Of a stretch of 64,000 nucleotides of DNA, positions 36,202 to 47,808 are shown piece by piece (within the stretch, counting starts at the first letter, position 1; each line of letters opens with the position of its first letter). This DNA is from Chitinophaga pinensis (GTDB lineage: Bacteria > Bacteroidota > Bacteroidia > UKL13-3). Made by a program: the position numbers and the translations under genes. Under the pieces are notes generated by a model, which was not told the origin of the DNA, did not search any database, and worked only from the letters and a program-made list of their open reading frames with translations. Where the stretch lies: assembly GCA_945861965.1 (NCBI GenBank), contig CAMAWM010000007.1, positions 1-64,000 of the forward strand, read 5' to 3'.

Positions 36202-36675
36202 TTAATGAGCTTCGTTATGAATTGCGGCTTGCTTTGCAATCACTTCTCCTTTTATTAATAACTTGGTTTCCATTGGTTGCGTATTTGCAACAATTGTAAT
36301 TTGTTTGTCTGCAATTCCAGCTTTGCCTTCGCTGTTAAATGTTACCAAAATTTTGTTTTCAGCACCTGGTTTTATTGGCTCTTTGGGCCAAACCGGAACG
36401 GTACATCCGCAACTTGCCGAGGCATTGCTAATGAGCAAATCAACTTTGCCAGTATTGACAAATTTATATTCGTGCGTAATTGATTCGCCTTCGTTTATTT
36501 TTCCAAAATCAAAAATATTTTCAACAAAAGTAATTTCAGGCAAGTTTGTATTTATTGCCGTTGGATCACTTGCCGTTGCAGGATTATTGACAATATCAGT
36601 TGACACTTTGTTGTCACTTTGATTGCAAGAAATCAATAGTGTATAAATCGAAAATACTAAAAATGTTTTATTCAT
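36202..36675 (-). CDS. DUF1573 lipoprotein
   Basis: 157 residues. A lipoprotein signal ends in LLISCNQS (Cys at about 17). A single DUF1573 immunoglobulin-like domain follows, with FDFGKINEGESITHEYKFVN and the SASCGCTVPVWPKEPI stretch. The family is widespread in Bacteroidota; its function is not defined. It probably sits on the inner leaflet of the outer membrane. It lies between nusB and yajC, both on the same strand. Confidence 0.85.
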   Translation of the reverse strand: MNKTFLVFSIYTLLISCNQSDNKVSTDIVNNPATASDPTAINTNLPEITFVENIFDFGKINEGESITHEYKFVNTGKVDLLISNASASCGCTVPVWPKEPIKPGAENKILVTFNSEGKAGIADKQITIVANTQPMETKLLIKGEVIAKQAAIHNEAH

Positions 36676-36717
36676 TATGTGCTAAAATTTAATTTATGGA
36701 ATTGTTTCTTTTAAAAA

Positions 36718-37650
36718 TTACTCGAGCAACCCCCTACCCAGTTTATTGATTTTATTTTGCTCTCGCAAATCAAGTTGAATTTTATCTAAAATACCATTAA
36801 TAAATCCAAAACTATTGGGACTGCTGTACAATTTCGCAATTTCCATGTATTCATTAATACTAACTTTTACAGGAATTTCGCTAAAATATAAAATTTCGCT
36901 AATCGTCATTTTCATAAGCATCATATCTACACTAGCTATACGATCGGTATCCCAATTCTGTGTTTTAATTGCAATAAGTTTTGTTAATTCTTCTTCGTTT
37001 TCAATAGTTTGTCTAAAAAGATGTTTCATAAACTTTATATCCTCGCTATCAGATGCTGAAAATTTTATTAAAAAATTATCGCTATCTGTTTTGATATTTG
37101 CTATTGTTTTCTGCAACGTTAAAATAGTCAAAGTCATGTCGTCTTCCCAAGCTATATAACGTTCTTCAACAAACGAATTAAACAAATCACTTTGGGCAAC
37201 AAGTTGTTCGTAAATTGCAATTAAAATCGCTTTGTCGTCTTCGATATTTGCTGAATTGAATTTGCTAAAAATTTCAGATTCTTTTAATTCATTAAAGATA
37301 TTTCTAAAAAAAATAGTGTTGCCATTCCATTTAATTTTTAATGCTTTTATTTCGGCATCTAATCTTGGGCTTCCAGCCAATTCTTTCATTGCTAGGTTTT
37401 TATCAAAAACCTTTAACAAATTAATTAAATCGGATTTGGGAATGTGTTTAGTGTGTTGTGCTTCTAATTCTTTATTGATAAAAAAACTGAATTCAATAGC
37501 AAAAGAAAGCAGAAAAATGTAGAGTTCGTATGTTTTATCCAATGATTTGAATAAATTACTTTCATACAAAGTTTTGTTTGAGTCTTTGTCTTTGTTCCAA
37601 GCATATAGTGCTTGAAAAGTTTTAATTCTTAAAAATCGTCTATTTAACAT
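36718..37650 (-). CDS. nusB: Transcription antitermination factor NusB (long form)
   Basis: 310 residues, about twice the length of E. coli NusB; the long form is usual in Bacteroidota. The opening MLNRRFLRIKTFQALYAWNK matches NusB, and the conserved C-terminal half has DRIASVDMMLMKMTISEILYFSEIPVKVSINEYMEIAK. The extra middle section is helical. NusB binds boxA of rRNA leaders with NusE (S10) and helps antitermination. Confidence 0.92.
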   Translation of the reverse strand: MLNRRFLRIKTFQALYAWNKDKDSNKTLYESNLFKSLDKTYELYIFLLSFAIEFSFFINKELEAQHTKHIPKSDLINLLKVFDKNLAMKELAGSPRLDAEIKALKIKWNGNTIFFRNIFNELKESEIFSKFNSANIEDDKAILIAIYEQLVAQSDLFNSFVEERYIAWEDDMTLTILTLQKTIANIKTDSDNFLIKFSASDSEDIKFMKHLFRQTIENEEELTKLIAIKTQNWDTDRIASVDMMLMKMTISEILYFSEIPVKVSINEYMEIAKLYSSPNSFGFINGILDKIQLDLREQNKINKLGRGLLE

Positions 37651-37709
37651 CGTTTATAAAGAACATTTTTGTTGATTTTGGAATGAATTTCCAAATCAAA
37701 CATGTATAA

Positions 37710-38777
37710 TTAATAAGTTGACTTTAGCTTTAAAATAGCATTGATTCTATTTTCAGCCAATTCCGTTGCTGCTTTTTGAGTATGAATATTTTCAGCTTGC
37801 GATTTAGCAAAAATCGCCAAGGTTGTATCGTAAATTTTTTCTGTGTTATTCATTGCAATTTCGCGATTGTAACCTATGTATTCTTGGTACACATTTATTA
37901 ATCCACCAGCATTAATCAAAAAATCAGGCGCATATGCTATTCCTTTTTTCATCAACATTGTGCCGTGAACATTTTCGTCAGCCAATTGATTATTGGCCGC
38001 ACCGGCTACAATTTTACAATTTAGTTTATTAATATTTTCAGTATTTAAAACTGCACCCAAAGCACAAGGAGCAAATATATCTAAATCCAGACCGAAAATA
38101 TCTTCACCATTAACAACTGTAGCTCCCAACTCTTTTGAATAATGCTTCAAAGCGCCTTCATTAATATCAGAAATAAAAAGTATTGCACCTTCTTTATGTA
38201 AATATTCCAACAAATGTCCACCAACTTTTCCAACACCTTGAATAGCAATTTTTTTTCCTGCAATTGAATCGTTACCAAAAACAAATTTTGCCGAAGCTTT
38301 CAATCCCATGTAAACACCATAAGCCGTAATGGGAGAAGGATCGCCACCGCCACCCATTAAATGGGGCAAACCAACAACATGTTTAGTTTCCATTGCCACA
38401 TATTCCATATCTTGAGTTGTAGTATTTACATCTTCAGCCGTTATGTATTTTCCGTTTAAGTTTTTTATAAACCGACCAAATTTGCGCATTAACGCTTCAG
38501 TTTTTATCTTTTTCGAATCTCCTATAATTACTGCCTTTGCACCGCCAAGATTTAAACCCGAGATAGATGCTTTGTAAGTCATTCCACGACTAAGTCTTAA
38601 CACATCATTGATAGCATCTGCTTCGTTTTCATAATTCCAAATGCGCGTTCCGCCAAGACCAGGACCAAGTACAGTATTGTGAATTGCAATTATTGCTTTC
38701 AGTCCTGTTTCATCATCGTTACAAAAAACTATTTCTTCGTGATTATTGGTTGAAAGTTGTGAAAACATCTCAGTCAT
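37710..38777 (-). CDS. Leucine dehydrogenase (Glu/Leu/Phe/Val dehydrogenase family)
   Basis: 355 residues. The substrate domain has GPGLGGTRIWNY, LSRGMTYKASISGLNLGGAK with the catalytic lysine, and ITAEDVNTTTQDM; the NAD domain carries IAIQGVGKVGGHLLEYLHKEG. The length and these motifs suit leucine dehydrogenase, which deaminates branched-chain amino acids to keto acids, better than glutamate dehydrogenase (~420-450 residues). The keto acids can prime branched fatty acids. A TATTTTCG element lies upstream. It is divergent from ligA. Confidence 0.9.
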   Translation of the reverse strand: MTEMFSQLSTNNHEEIVFCNDDETGLKAIIAIHNTVLGPGLGGTRIWNYENEADAINDVLRLSRGMTYKASISGLNLGGAKAVIIGDSKKIKTEALMRKFGRFIKNLNGKYITAEDVNTTTQDMEYVAMETKHVVGLPHLMGGGGDPSPITAYGVYMGLKASAKFVFGNDSIAGKKIAIQGVGKVGGHLLEYLHKEGAILFISDINEGALKHYSKELGATVVNGEDIFGLDLDIFAPCALGAVLNTENINKLNCKIVAGAANNQLADENVHGTMLMKKGIAYAPDFLINAGGLINVYQEYIGYNREIAMNNTEKIYDTTLAIFAKSQAENIHTQKAATELAENRINAILKLKSTY

Positions 38778-38805
38778 GTAATTCTTTTTTTTTAAAATTT
38801 TGGCG

Positions 38806-38813
38806 CGAAAATA
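38806..38813 (-). promoter_or_regulatory. Possible -7 element of the leucine dehydrogenase gene (TATTTTCG)
   Basis: The minus strand reads TATTTTCGCGCC 28 bases before the ATG, sharing TTTCGCGCC with the lepA upstream region. Confidence 0.35.
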
Positions 38814-38895
38814 CTTTTATTTTTGGGTTTTCATAACGAGCAAATCAAAGTCAGTCGTTGGTAATAATTTTAAACCAACTATTTATTGAAAATAA

Positions 38896-41004
<2,109 letters not shown>

Positions 41005-41016
41005 TTTTGCCTTGAA

Positions 41017-41571
41017 ATGAATGTTGTTGAAAAAATAAAAACCCATTTTGGCAGAATTTATTTGCATGCTGAAATCAAAAAACAAAAAAAGCAAAACAAA
41101 CTCATTTCATTTGATAGCATCAATGAAATTGGAATCGTTTACAATGCCGACAACACAAGCGAAGAAATTATAGCTCACAACTTCGCTTCGCACTTACGCA
41201 ACGAGGGAAAGAAGGTTTTACTTCTAGGATTTGTAAATCAAAACAAATTGCCTCACAATAAAAAAATACACATTAGTTCTGAATTTTTTTGTCGCGAAAA
41301 ATTAAATTGGTTCAACCTGCCTGAAAAAAATAAAATTGGAAGATTTTTAGAAATACGATTTGATTTATTATTGAATTTGTATCACGACAATTTATTGCCT
41401 TTGCAAGCCATTTCTGTTTACAGCAAAGCACAGTACAAAATGGGTGGAAATATTAAAGATGCGTTAAAGTATTTTGATTTTATTATTGATACAGGAAATA
41501 CAAAAGACATTAACAATCTAGCGAATCAAATGGAACATTATTTGAAATCTGCTTCTTGTATCAACTTTTAA
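41017..41571 (+). CDS. Conserved Bacteroidota protein (DUF6913-like)
   Basis: 184 residues, no signal peptide or membrane helix. IGIVYNADNTSEEIIAHNFASHLRNEGKKV near residue 37 and IRFDLLLNLYHDNLLPLQAIS near 110 resemble the hypothetical proteins next to ligA in Bacteroidota (DUF6913, from memory). The I-x-x-A-H-N-F/L pattern and terminal D-F-I-I-D-T-G are conserved-looking, but no activity is known to me. It lies 12 bases after ligA, and its stop overlaps the queE start (TAATG), so the three are co-transcribed. Confidence 0.72.
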   Translation: MNVVEKIKTHFGRIYLHAEIKKQKKQNKLISFDSINEIGIVYNADNTSEEIIAHNFASHLRNEGKKVLLLGFVNQNKLPHNKKIHISSEFFCREKLNWFNLPEKNKIGRFLEIRFDLLLNLYHDNLLPLQAISVYSKAQYKMGGNIKDALKYFDFIIDTGNTKDINNLANQMEHYLKSASCINF

Positions 41572-42191
41572 TGAAAAACTCAGAAATAAAAAACTCTTCG
41601 CTTCCGTTAATGGAACATTTTTATACAATTCAAGGCGAAGGATTTTACAGCGGCCATGCTGCTTATTTTTTGCGCCTTGCCGGTTGTGATGTTGGATGTG
41701 TTTGGTGCGATGTAAAAGATAGCTGGGACGCTGATTCACATTCAAAAGTTGATGTAAATACAATGTTGGATTATGTCCAAAAATCAAAAGCTAAAATTGC
41801 AGTAATTACCGGAGGAGAGCCATTGATGCATAATTTAGTTGAACTAACTTCCTTGTTCAAAAAACAAGGAATCAGAAATCATATAGAAACATCAGGCGCT
41901 TATTCGTTAAATGGAAAATGGGATTGGATTTGTGTATCGCCCAAGAAATTCAAAAAACCACTCAACTCGGTTTTAGAAAAAGCACATGAATTAAAAGTGA
42001 TTGTATTGAATAAAAGTGATTTTGACTGGGCAGAATTAAATGCATTAAAAGTAAATGCAAAATGCAAATTATATTTACAACCCGAGTGGGATAAATCAAG
42101 TAAAATAGTTCCGCTTATTATTGATTATGTGAAGAAAAATCCACAATGGCAAATAAGTTTACAAACTCACAAGTATTTGCAAATTCCTTGA
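41571..42191 (+). CDS. queE: 7-carboxy-7-deazaguanine synthase QueE
   Basis: 206 residues from the ATG at 41571, which overlaps the upstream stop by one base; the track start (TTG, 41556) is inside the previous gene. MEHFYTIQGEGFYSGHAAYF and the radical-SAM cluster CDVGCVWCD (C-x3-C-x2-C) are clear, followed by VITGGEPLMHNL. The enzyme rearranges 6-carboxytetrahydropterin into 7-carboxy-7-deazaguanine in queuosine synthesis. queG, a later step of the pathway, begins at the right edge of the window. Confidence 0.93.
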   Translation: MKNSEIKNSSLPLMEHFYTIQGEGFYSGHAAYFLRLAGCDVGCVWCDVKDSWDADSHSKVDVNTMLDYVQKSKAKIAVITGGEPLMHNLVELTSLFKKQGIRNHIETSGAYSLNGKWDWICVSPKKFKKPLNSVLEKAHELKVIVLNKSDFDWAELNALKVNAKCKLYLQPEWDKSSKIVPLIIDYVKKNPQWQISLQTHKYLQIP

Positions 42192-42202
42192 TTGATTACA
42201 AA

Positions 42203-42772
42203 TTAAGCACCTTCGGCAACTACTTCTTTTACTTCAGGAACCATTCGAGTAAGCATGCTTTCAATTCCTTTCTTTAAAGTTACAGTTGAAGATGGACAAC
42301 CGCTGCAAGATCCTTTTAGTTCAACAGTAACAACACCTTCAATAAACGATTTAAATGAAATCATACCGCCATCATTTTCAACTGCTGGTTTGATATATGT
42401 ATCAAGAATTTCAATAATTTTTGTTACAACTTGGCTTTCCGTCCCATCGTAAATTCTTTCTGCTTTTTTATAAGCAATTGGTTCGTCTGCTTCAACATAT
42501 GAAATCAAAAAAGATTTTATTATTGGAATAATTTCTTCCCATTCTTGTCCTTGCAATCGAGTAATTGTCACAAAATTATTCATGATAAAAACACCATTGA
42601 CAAAACTGAATTCAAATAAACTTTTAGCTAAAGGAGATGTTTGTGATGTATCTTTTGTTGGAAAATCTTGTGCATCGTCTGGTAAAATCATTCGATTGAA
42701 GACAAATTTCATTGTTTCTGGATTTGGAGTTTGTTCTGCATAAACAGAAATATATTCAACTATATTTTTCAT
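42203..42772 (-). CDS. NifU-family iron-sulfur scaffold/carrier (NfuA-like)
   Basis: 189 residues. An Nfu N-terminal domain (YAEQTPNPETMKFVFNRMIL, about 11-90) precedes the NifU C-terminal domain with GSCSGCPSSTVTLKKGIESML, whose C-x-x-C binds a [4Fe-4S] cluster. It carries clusters to target enzymes. It converges on queE across 11 bases; a radical-SAM enzyme next door needs such clusters, though convergent placement is weak evidence of a link. Confidence 0.92.
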   Translation of the reverse strand: MKNIVEYISVYAEQTPNPETMKFVFNRMILPDDAQDFPTKDTSQTSPLAKSLFEFSFVNGVFIMNNFVTITRLQGQEWEEIIPIIKSFLISYVEADEPIAYKKAERIYDGTESQVVTKIIEILDTYIKPAVENDGGMISFKSFIEGVVTVELKGSCSGCPSSTVTLKKGIESMLTRMVPEVKEVVAEGA

Positions 42773-42819
42773 TTTTTTATAAAAATTAATAAGTAGACAA
42801 AGATAGGATTATAATTAAT

Positions 42820-43425
42820 TTATTTGGGTAATGTGCCAAATATATAATCCCAAAATGGACTAGAAACACCAAAGGCTTTATTCGGTTGATTCGAATGGTG
42901 TTTTGCATGATGTGTCCATAAAAAAATAAATGGCGCAATGGGTTTATAAGCATGTATAAAATAGTGTATTGCAACATAAATTCCCCAACCATTAATAAAA
43001 CCTGCAAGAAAAATAAAAGCATACATGTCAAAAATCAAATAAAATAAACTTCCAACTAAAAATAAAATAATTGTACCTGGCAACGGAGGCATGAACAATC
43101 GTTCGTCATCTCCCGGAAATTCATGATGAATGCCGTGAATAATCCGATGAAAAGTTTTGCTCCAATTGTGTTCATTTATAAAATGAAACACATATCGATG
43201 AACTAAATATTCATAAAATGTCCAACAAAAAATGGCTGTAAAATAAGTAATCAAAGAATCCTTTAAATTGATGGAAGTAAATTTGAAATTTATAAAAAGT
43301 AGAATGATTAATAAAGAGCCGTAAAATAAAATCGAAATCAAATAATTTGTTTTGGTGAAAAACTCAAAAATTACGTTATTGAAAATCTTTCCTTTTTTGA
43401 TTTTATATTTTGATAATTTTTCCAT
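42820..43425 (-). CDS. Sterol desaturase/fatty acid hydroxylase family protein
   Basis: 201 residues with four membrane helices and the diiron histidine clusters HRYVFHF, HRIIHGIHHEFPGDD, HYFIH and HHAKHH. The HHEFPGDD stretch is like fatty acid 2-hydroxylases, which act on sphingolipid or ceramide acyl chains in the membrane. Some Bacteroidota make sphingolipids and 2-hydroxy fatty acids. Substrate inferred only. It is divergent from coxB. Confidence 0.85.
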   Translation of the reverse strand: MEKLSKYKIKKGKIFNNVIFEFFTKTNYLISILFYGSLLIILLFINFKFTSINLKDSLITYFTAIFCWTFYEYLVHRYVFHFINEHNWSKTFHRIIHGIHHEFPGDDERLFMPPLPGTIILFLVGSLFYLIFDMYAFIFLAGFINGWGIYVAIHYFIHAYKPIAPFIFLWTHHAKHHSNQPNKAFGVSSPFWDYIFGTLPK

Positions 43426-43676
43426 AATAAACTATCCTTCAAAAACATCTCAAAAATATGATTGTGCTTATAAATTACAAAATAAATTTATACTTTTTTT
43501 TCATCGCAAAGTATTGCATTGTTCCGCCAATCATACAACAAAGCAGTTTTACTATATCAAATCACTTAAATAATTGTTGCGTCTCTACTTCAATGTTGGA
43601 AATTTTTTTTAAAGTTTTTATATGCAATATTATATTGCAACGCTTTTTTAAAAGCCAATACATAAAACACTTTACT
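43426..43676 (+). promoter_or_regulatory. Control region upstream of the oxidase operon
   Basis: About 250 bases between the fatty acid hydroxylase and coxB. It holds a perfect dyad, TGCAATA-TTA-TATTGCA at 43623-43639, 37 bases before the coxB ATG. This could be an operator or simply part of a hairpin. The track extends coxB to 43458, but the signal peptide starts at 43677, so I leave this stretch as non-coding. Confidence 0.4.
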
Positions 43677-44876
43677 ATGAAGATCATAAAACCAATTCTT
43701 TTCTTAATTTTATTAGCAATTTCTTTTAGTGTAAATAGTTTAGCCGCAAACACATCTTATTCAATTACCCAATCAAATTCGAGCAGTTATGTGATTGCAG
43801 GAATTGGTGGCGATGACGCAACACAAGCTGCAGAAGATACGGCATCAAATATAAATTGGTTGATTATTGGAATTGTAGTTCTGTTAATTGTAATCATTAG
43901 TTTAATCTTTGACATACTTACTAAAGTTGGAGAGATACAGAAAAAACCAGTTTTAAATTGGAATAAAATCAATTCTAAATTATTGTTTATTTTAGGAGTT
44001 GCTGGGCTACTTGCTGTTGTTTGGGAGTTTAATAAACATGCTCCTTTAACTATCAATGCACAACCACACGCATCAGCACATTCAGCTGAATATGAGAAGA
44101 TGTTTATGATTACACTTGTATTAACTGGAATCGTTTTCTTTATTACAGAGTTCTTGCTTTTTTGGTATCCATTTAGATACAAACACAGCGATAAAAGAAA
44201 AGCACTTTTCTTTCCTGACAACCATAAATTAGAATATATCTGGACCATTATCCCAGCAATTGTATTGACAGTACTTGTAATTCGCGGTTTGATTTCGTGG
44301 AATCGCATTATGTCACCAAGTACCGAAAAATCGACAAACATTGAATTGTTTGCTTACCAATTTGCTTGGAATGCACGCTATTCAGGTGCAGATAATAAAT
44401 TAGGAACTTACGATTTTAGAAAAATGGATGTTGTCAATCCATTGGGTGTTGATACAATTGAAAGCAACAAAGCCGCTTTTGATGACATCGTTACAAACGA
44501 ACTTCACCTTAAGAAAGACCAACCCGTTTATATGCACTTTCGTTCTAAAGATGTAATACATTCTGCATTCCTTCCTCACTTTCGTGTTCAGTTGAATGTA
44601 GTTCCAGGCTTGCCTACAAAATTTGCTTTCACACCTACAATTACTACAAACGAAATGCGCGTAAAAATGAACGACCCAAAATTTGAGTACATATTATTGT
44701 GTAATAAAATTTGCGGTTCGGCACATTACAGAATGAAAATGAAAGTTATTGTTGACAGTCCTGAAGATTTTGAAAAATGGATAAAAACCCAACCAGCACT
44801 TACTGCAAAAGGAACTGAAGCGAACATGGCGTTTGATTGGTCAAAAGAAATAATTAAAGAATTAGCATCAAAATAA
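43677..44876 (+). CDS. coxB: Cytochrome c oxidase subunit II
   Basis: 399 residues from the ATG at 43677, which gives a proper signal peptide (MKIIKPILFLILLAISFSV...). An extra membrane helix (about 59-80) precedes the two usual subunit II helices. The CuA domain is complete: HSAFLPHFRVQ and LLCNKICGSAHYRMKM supply the ligands H, C-x3-C-x3-H-x2-M. It takes electrons from cytochrome c and passes them to heme a. First gene of the oxidase operon. Confidence 0.95.
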   Translation: MKIIKPILFLILLAISFSVNSLAANTSYSITQSNSSSYVIAGIGGDDATQAAEDTASNINWLIIGIVVLLIVIISLIFDILTKVGEIQKKPVLNWNKINSKLLFILGVAGLLAVVWEFNKHAPLTINAQPHASAHSAEYEKMFMITLVLTGIVFFITEFLLFWYPFRYKHSDKRKALFFPDNHKLEYIWTIIPAIVLTVLVIRGLISWNRIMSPSTEKSTNIELFAYQFAWNARYSGADNKLGTYDFRKMDVVNPLGVDTIESNKAAFDDIVTNELHLKKDQPVYMHFRSKDVIHSAFLPHFRVQLNVVPGLPTKFAFTPTITTNEMRVKMNDPKFEYILLCNKICGSAHYRMKMKVIVDSPEDFEKWIKTQPALTAKGTEANMAFDWSKEIIKELASK

Positions 44877-44918
44877 GTTAGCAACTACACTCTTAAAAGA
44901 AAACAATTTACAAAATAT

Positions 44919-46739
44919 ATGAGTACTCATACCAAACATAACGATGGACACGGGCATCACAAGGAAACCTTTCTAACTAAATATATATTTAGTCAGGATC
45001 ATAAAATGATTTCGAAACAGTTTTTGATAACTGGAATCATTATGGGAACAATTGGCATGTTAATGTCAATGCTTTTCAGGCTTCAGCTTGCATATCCCGA
45101 TACAAAATTTCCGTTTTTAGAAAGCTTAATTGGTCAATGGGGTGAAGGAGGAAAACTTTCACCAGATTTTTATTTGGCCTTAATTACTATTCACGGAACC
45201 ATTATGGTGTTTTTTGTATTAACTGCTGGCCTTAGCGGAACATTTAGCAATTTACTTATTCCATTACAATGCGGAGCCAGAGACATGGCATCGCCATTTT
45301 TAAATATGCTTTCGTATTGGTTTTTCTTTGTTTCATCTTGTGTACTTATCTTTTCTTTATTTGTTGATGGCGGTCCAGCATCAGCAGGATGGACAGTTTA
45401 CCCACCACTTTCGGCATTGCCAAAAGCAATTCCAGGCTCTGGCACAGGAATGACACTTTGGTTAGTTTCAATGATACTTTTTATTTTTTCAGCATTGCTT
45501 GCTGGTATCAATTATGTAGCAACAATTTTAAACATGCGAACATTAGGAATGAAAATGACTCGCATGCCTTTAACTATTTGGGCATTCATGTTCACAGCAA
45601 TTCTTGGAATTCTATCATTTCCAGTATTATTTGGTGGTTCACTTTTGTTGGTTTTCGATCGTAGCTTTGGAACTTCATTTTACTTAAATGAAATCCCCGC
45701 TGATTTAGCTGGTGGAATTGAAAGAGTTGGCGGATCTCCAATTTTGTTTCAACACTTATTTTGGTTCTTAGGACATCCTGAAGTTTATATTATTTTATTA
45801 CCAGCACTTGGAATTACTTCTGAGGTAATTGCAACCAATTCTCGTAAGCCTATATTTGGCTACCGTTCTATGATAGGTTCCTTAATGGCAATTGCATTAC
45901 TTTCATTTATTGTTTGGGGACACCACATGTTTGTTACTGGTATGAATCCTTTTTTAGGATCAGTATTTATGCTAGGAACACTAATAATAGCAGTACCGTC
46001 TGCAGTCAAAACTTTTAACTATTTGGCAACTTTATGGAAAGGGAATTTGCAATTAACTCCAGCCATGATGTTTGCTATTGGATTGGTATCATTTTTTATT
46101 TCAGGTGGATTGACAGGATTGTTTTTAGGAAATGCCGCTTTGGATATTAATTTACACGATACTTATTTTGTTGTTGCACATTTTCATATAGTAATGGGAA
46201 GTGCCGCAATCTTTGGAATGATGAGTGGAATTTATCATTGGTTTCCAAAAATGTTCGGTCGAAAAATGAACGAAAGTTTAGGTCAAATTCACTTTTGGTT
46301 TACAATTATTTCTGCCTATTTGGTTTTTTTTCCAATGCATTTTATGGGATTAGCTGGCGTACCTCGTAGATATTATACCAATACAGCATACGAACCATTT
46401 GCAGCATTTGTTGACATGAATGAATTTATAACTATGGCCGCTTTGTTAGGCGGAGCTGCTCAACTTATTTTCTTGTTTAATTTTTTCTATAGTATTTTCA
46501 AAGGTAAAAAGTCAGAACAAAATCCTTGGCAATCAAATACACTTGAATGGACAACACCTGTAAAACATTTGCATGGAAATTGGCCAGGAGAAATTCCTCA
46601 TGTGTATCGTTGGCCGTATGATTACAGCAAACCAGGACATACTGAAGATTTCTTGCCGCAAAACATTCCAGATGAAGGTCAGCTTGATCCATTGGTGGAT
46701 TTAGAAATTGTGCCATCGACTGAATTTGAGAAAAAGTAA
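44919..46739 (+). CDS. ctaD: Cytochrome c oxidase subunit I
   Basis: 606 residues with 12 or more membrane helices. WFLGHPEVYIILLPALG (CuB region, A1-type with Glu and Tyr), VWGHHMFVTGMNP and HDTYFVVAHFHIVMG (heme ligands) are all present. It holds heme a and the heme a3-CuB site that reduces oxygen and pumps protons in the inner membrane. The His-rich start (TKHNDGHGHHKETF) is an oddity of no known meaning. It lies 42 bases after coxB. Confidence 0.97.
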   Translation: MSTHTKHNDGHGHHKETFLTKYIFSQDHKMISKQFLITGIIMGTIGMLMSMLFRLQLAYPDTKFPFLESLIGQWGEGGKLSPDFYLALITIHGTIMVFFVLTAGLSGTFSNLLIPLQCGARDMASPFLNMLSYWFFFVSSCVLIFSLFVDGGPASAGWTVYPPLSALPKAIPGSGTGMTLWLVSMILFIFSALLAGINYVATILNMRTLGMKMTRMPLTIWAFMFTAILGILSFPVLFGGSLLLVFDRSFGTSFYLNEIPADLAGGIERVGGSPILFQHLFWFLGHPEVYIILLPALGITSEVIATNSRKPIFGYRSMIGSLMAIALLSFIVWGHHMFVTGMNPFLGSVFMLGTLIIAVPSAVKTFNYLATLWKGNLQLTPAMMFAIGLVSFFISGGLTGLFLGNAALDINLHDTYFVVAHFHIVMGSAAIFGMMSGIYHWFPKMFGRKMNESLGQIHFWFTIISAYLVFFPMHFMGLAGVPRRYYTNTAYEPFAAFVDMNEFITMAALLGGAAQLIFLFNFFYSIFKGKKSEQNPWQSNTLEWTTPVKHLHGNWPGEIPHVYRWPYDYSKPGHTEDFLPQNIPDEGQLDPLVDLEIVPSTEFEKK

Positions 46740-46816
46740 AAATGAAGGAATAATAAACGGCTCAATTTTTCCGATCATTTGAAATTGGATTAATTGAAAA
46801 ATGAAGATTTTATAAA

Positions 46817-47785
46817 ATGAAAGATTTCGAAAAACGATTTAGGTTATTTGGAATTGCAACGATAACAGCAGTGTTCTTTTTAATATTTGTAGGCGGATTA
46901 GTAAGAAGTACTGGAAGCGGAATGGGTTGTCCTGATTGGCCTAAATGCTTTGGAACTTGGGTACCACCAACGGATGTAAGCCAATTGCCCGATGATTACA
47001 AAACAAAATTTGCTGTTCATGGAAAAGAAATTGCAGAGTTTAATGTTTACAAAACTTGGACAGAATATTTAAATAGATGGGCTGGTGTTGTAATCGGAAT
47101 TTTTGTTTTTTTGACATTGATTTTCTCATTCCCTTATCTTAAAAAAGATAAAAAAGTATTTTGGTTAAGTTTATTGACATTCTTACTTGTTGGATTAGAA
47201 GGATGGATTGGGAAAAAAGTTGTTGATACGGAATTAAAAGATTGGATGGTTAGCATTCACATGATTATTGCCTTAATCATTGTTGGATTGTTAATTTATA
47301 CAATTACTCGATCACAAAGTTTTTTCATTGAACAAAAAAAACGTGATAGTTCTTTAAAAATATTTGCAATTTTGCTTTTGGCTTCTGGATTTATTCAGAT
47401 AATTAGCGGAACACAAGTAAGAGAAAATGTAGATTCGATTGCTTCAGAGTTGGGCGATCAAAATCGTCAGCATTGGTCAAACTATTTAATTGAAACTGTT
47501 TTGTTTAAATACCATCGCAGTTGGTCAATAATTGGTTTTGGAATTGCAGTTGTTTTGATATTTATTTATCGAAAATTATTTGATCGTAATTCATTGATTT
47601 ATAAAAGCGGTTTGGCTTTAATTTTATTAATGAGCATACAGGTTTTATGCGGAAGTGCTTTGGTTAATTTAGGGTTTTCAAAATATTTACAAAGCTTCCA
47701 TTTAACACTTGGAAGTTTAACGGCAGGCTTAGAAATTTTTACAACAATTTTAATTTTCAATAAAACGAAAATAATAGCAGATTAA
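46817..47785 (+). CDS. ctaA: Heme A synthase (COX15/CtaA)
   Basis: 322 residues with eight membrane helices. GGLVRSTGSGMGCPDWPKCF near residue 28 is the family signature; HMIIALII and HRSWSIIGF carry histidine ligands. It oxidises the C8 methyl of heme O to give heme A. With ctaB beside it the locus can make the heme A its own oxidase needs. Confidence 0.95.
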   Translation: MKDFEKRFRLFGIATITAVFFLIFVGGLVRSTGSGMGCPDWPKCFGTWVPPTDVSQLPDDYKTKFAVHGKEIAEFNVYKTWTEYLNRWAGVVIGIFVFLTLIFSFPYLKKDKKVFWLSLLTFLLVGLEGWIGKKVVDTELKDWMVSIHMIIALIIVGLLIYTITRSQSFFIEQKKRDSSLKIFAILLLASGFIQIISGTQVRENVDSIASELGDQNRQHWSNYLIETVLFKYHRSWSIIGFGIAVVLIFIYRKLFDRNSLIYKSGLALILLMSIQVLCGSALVNLGFSKYLQSFHLTLGSLTAGLEIFTTILIFNKTKIIAD

Positions 47786-47808
47786 ATCTGCAAAAAACAA
47801 ATTAGACT

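Noticed and set aside
43458-43676. 73-residue N-terminal extension of coxB in the track
   Set aside because: The signal peptide begins at ATG 43677 and the extension has low-quality, Ile/Asn-rich sequence typical of non-coding AT-rich DNA.
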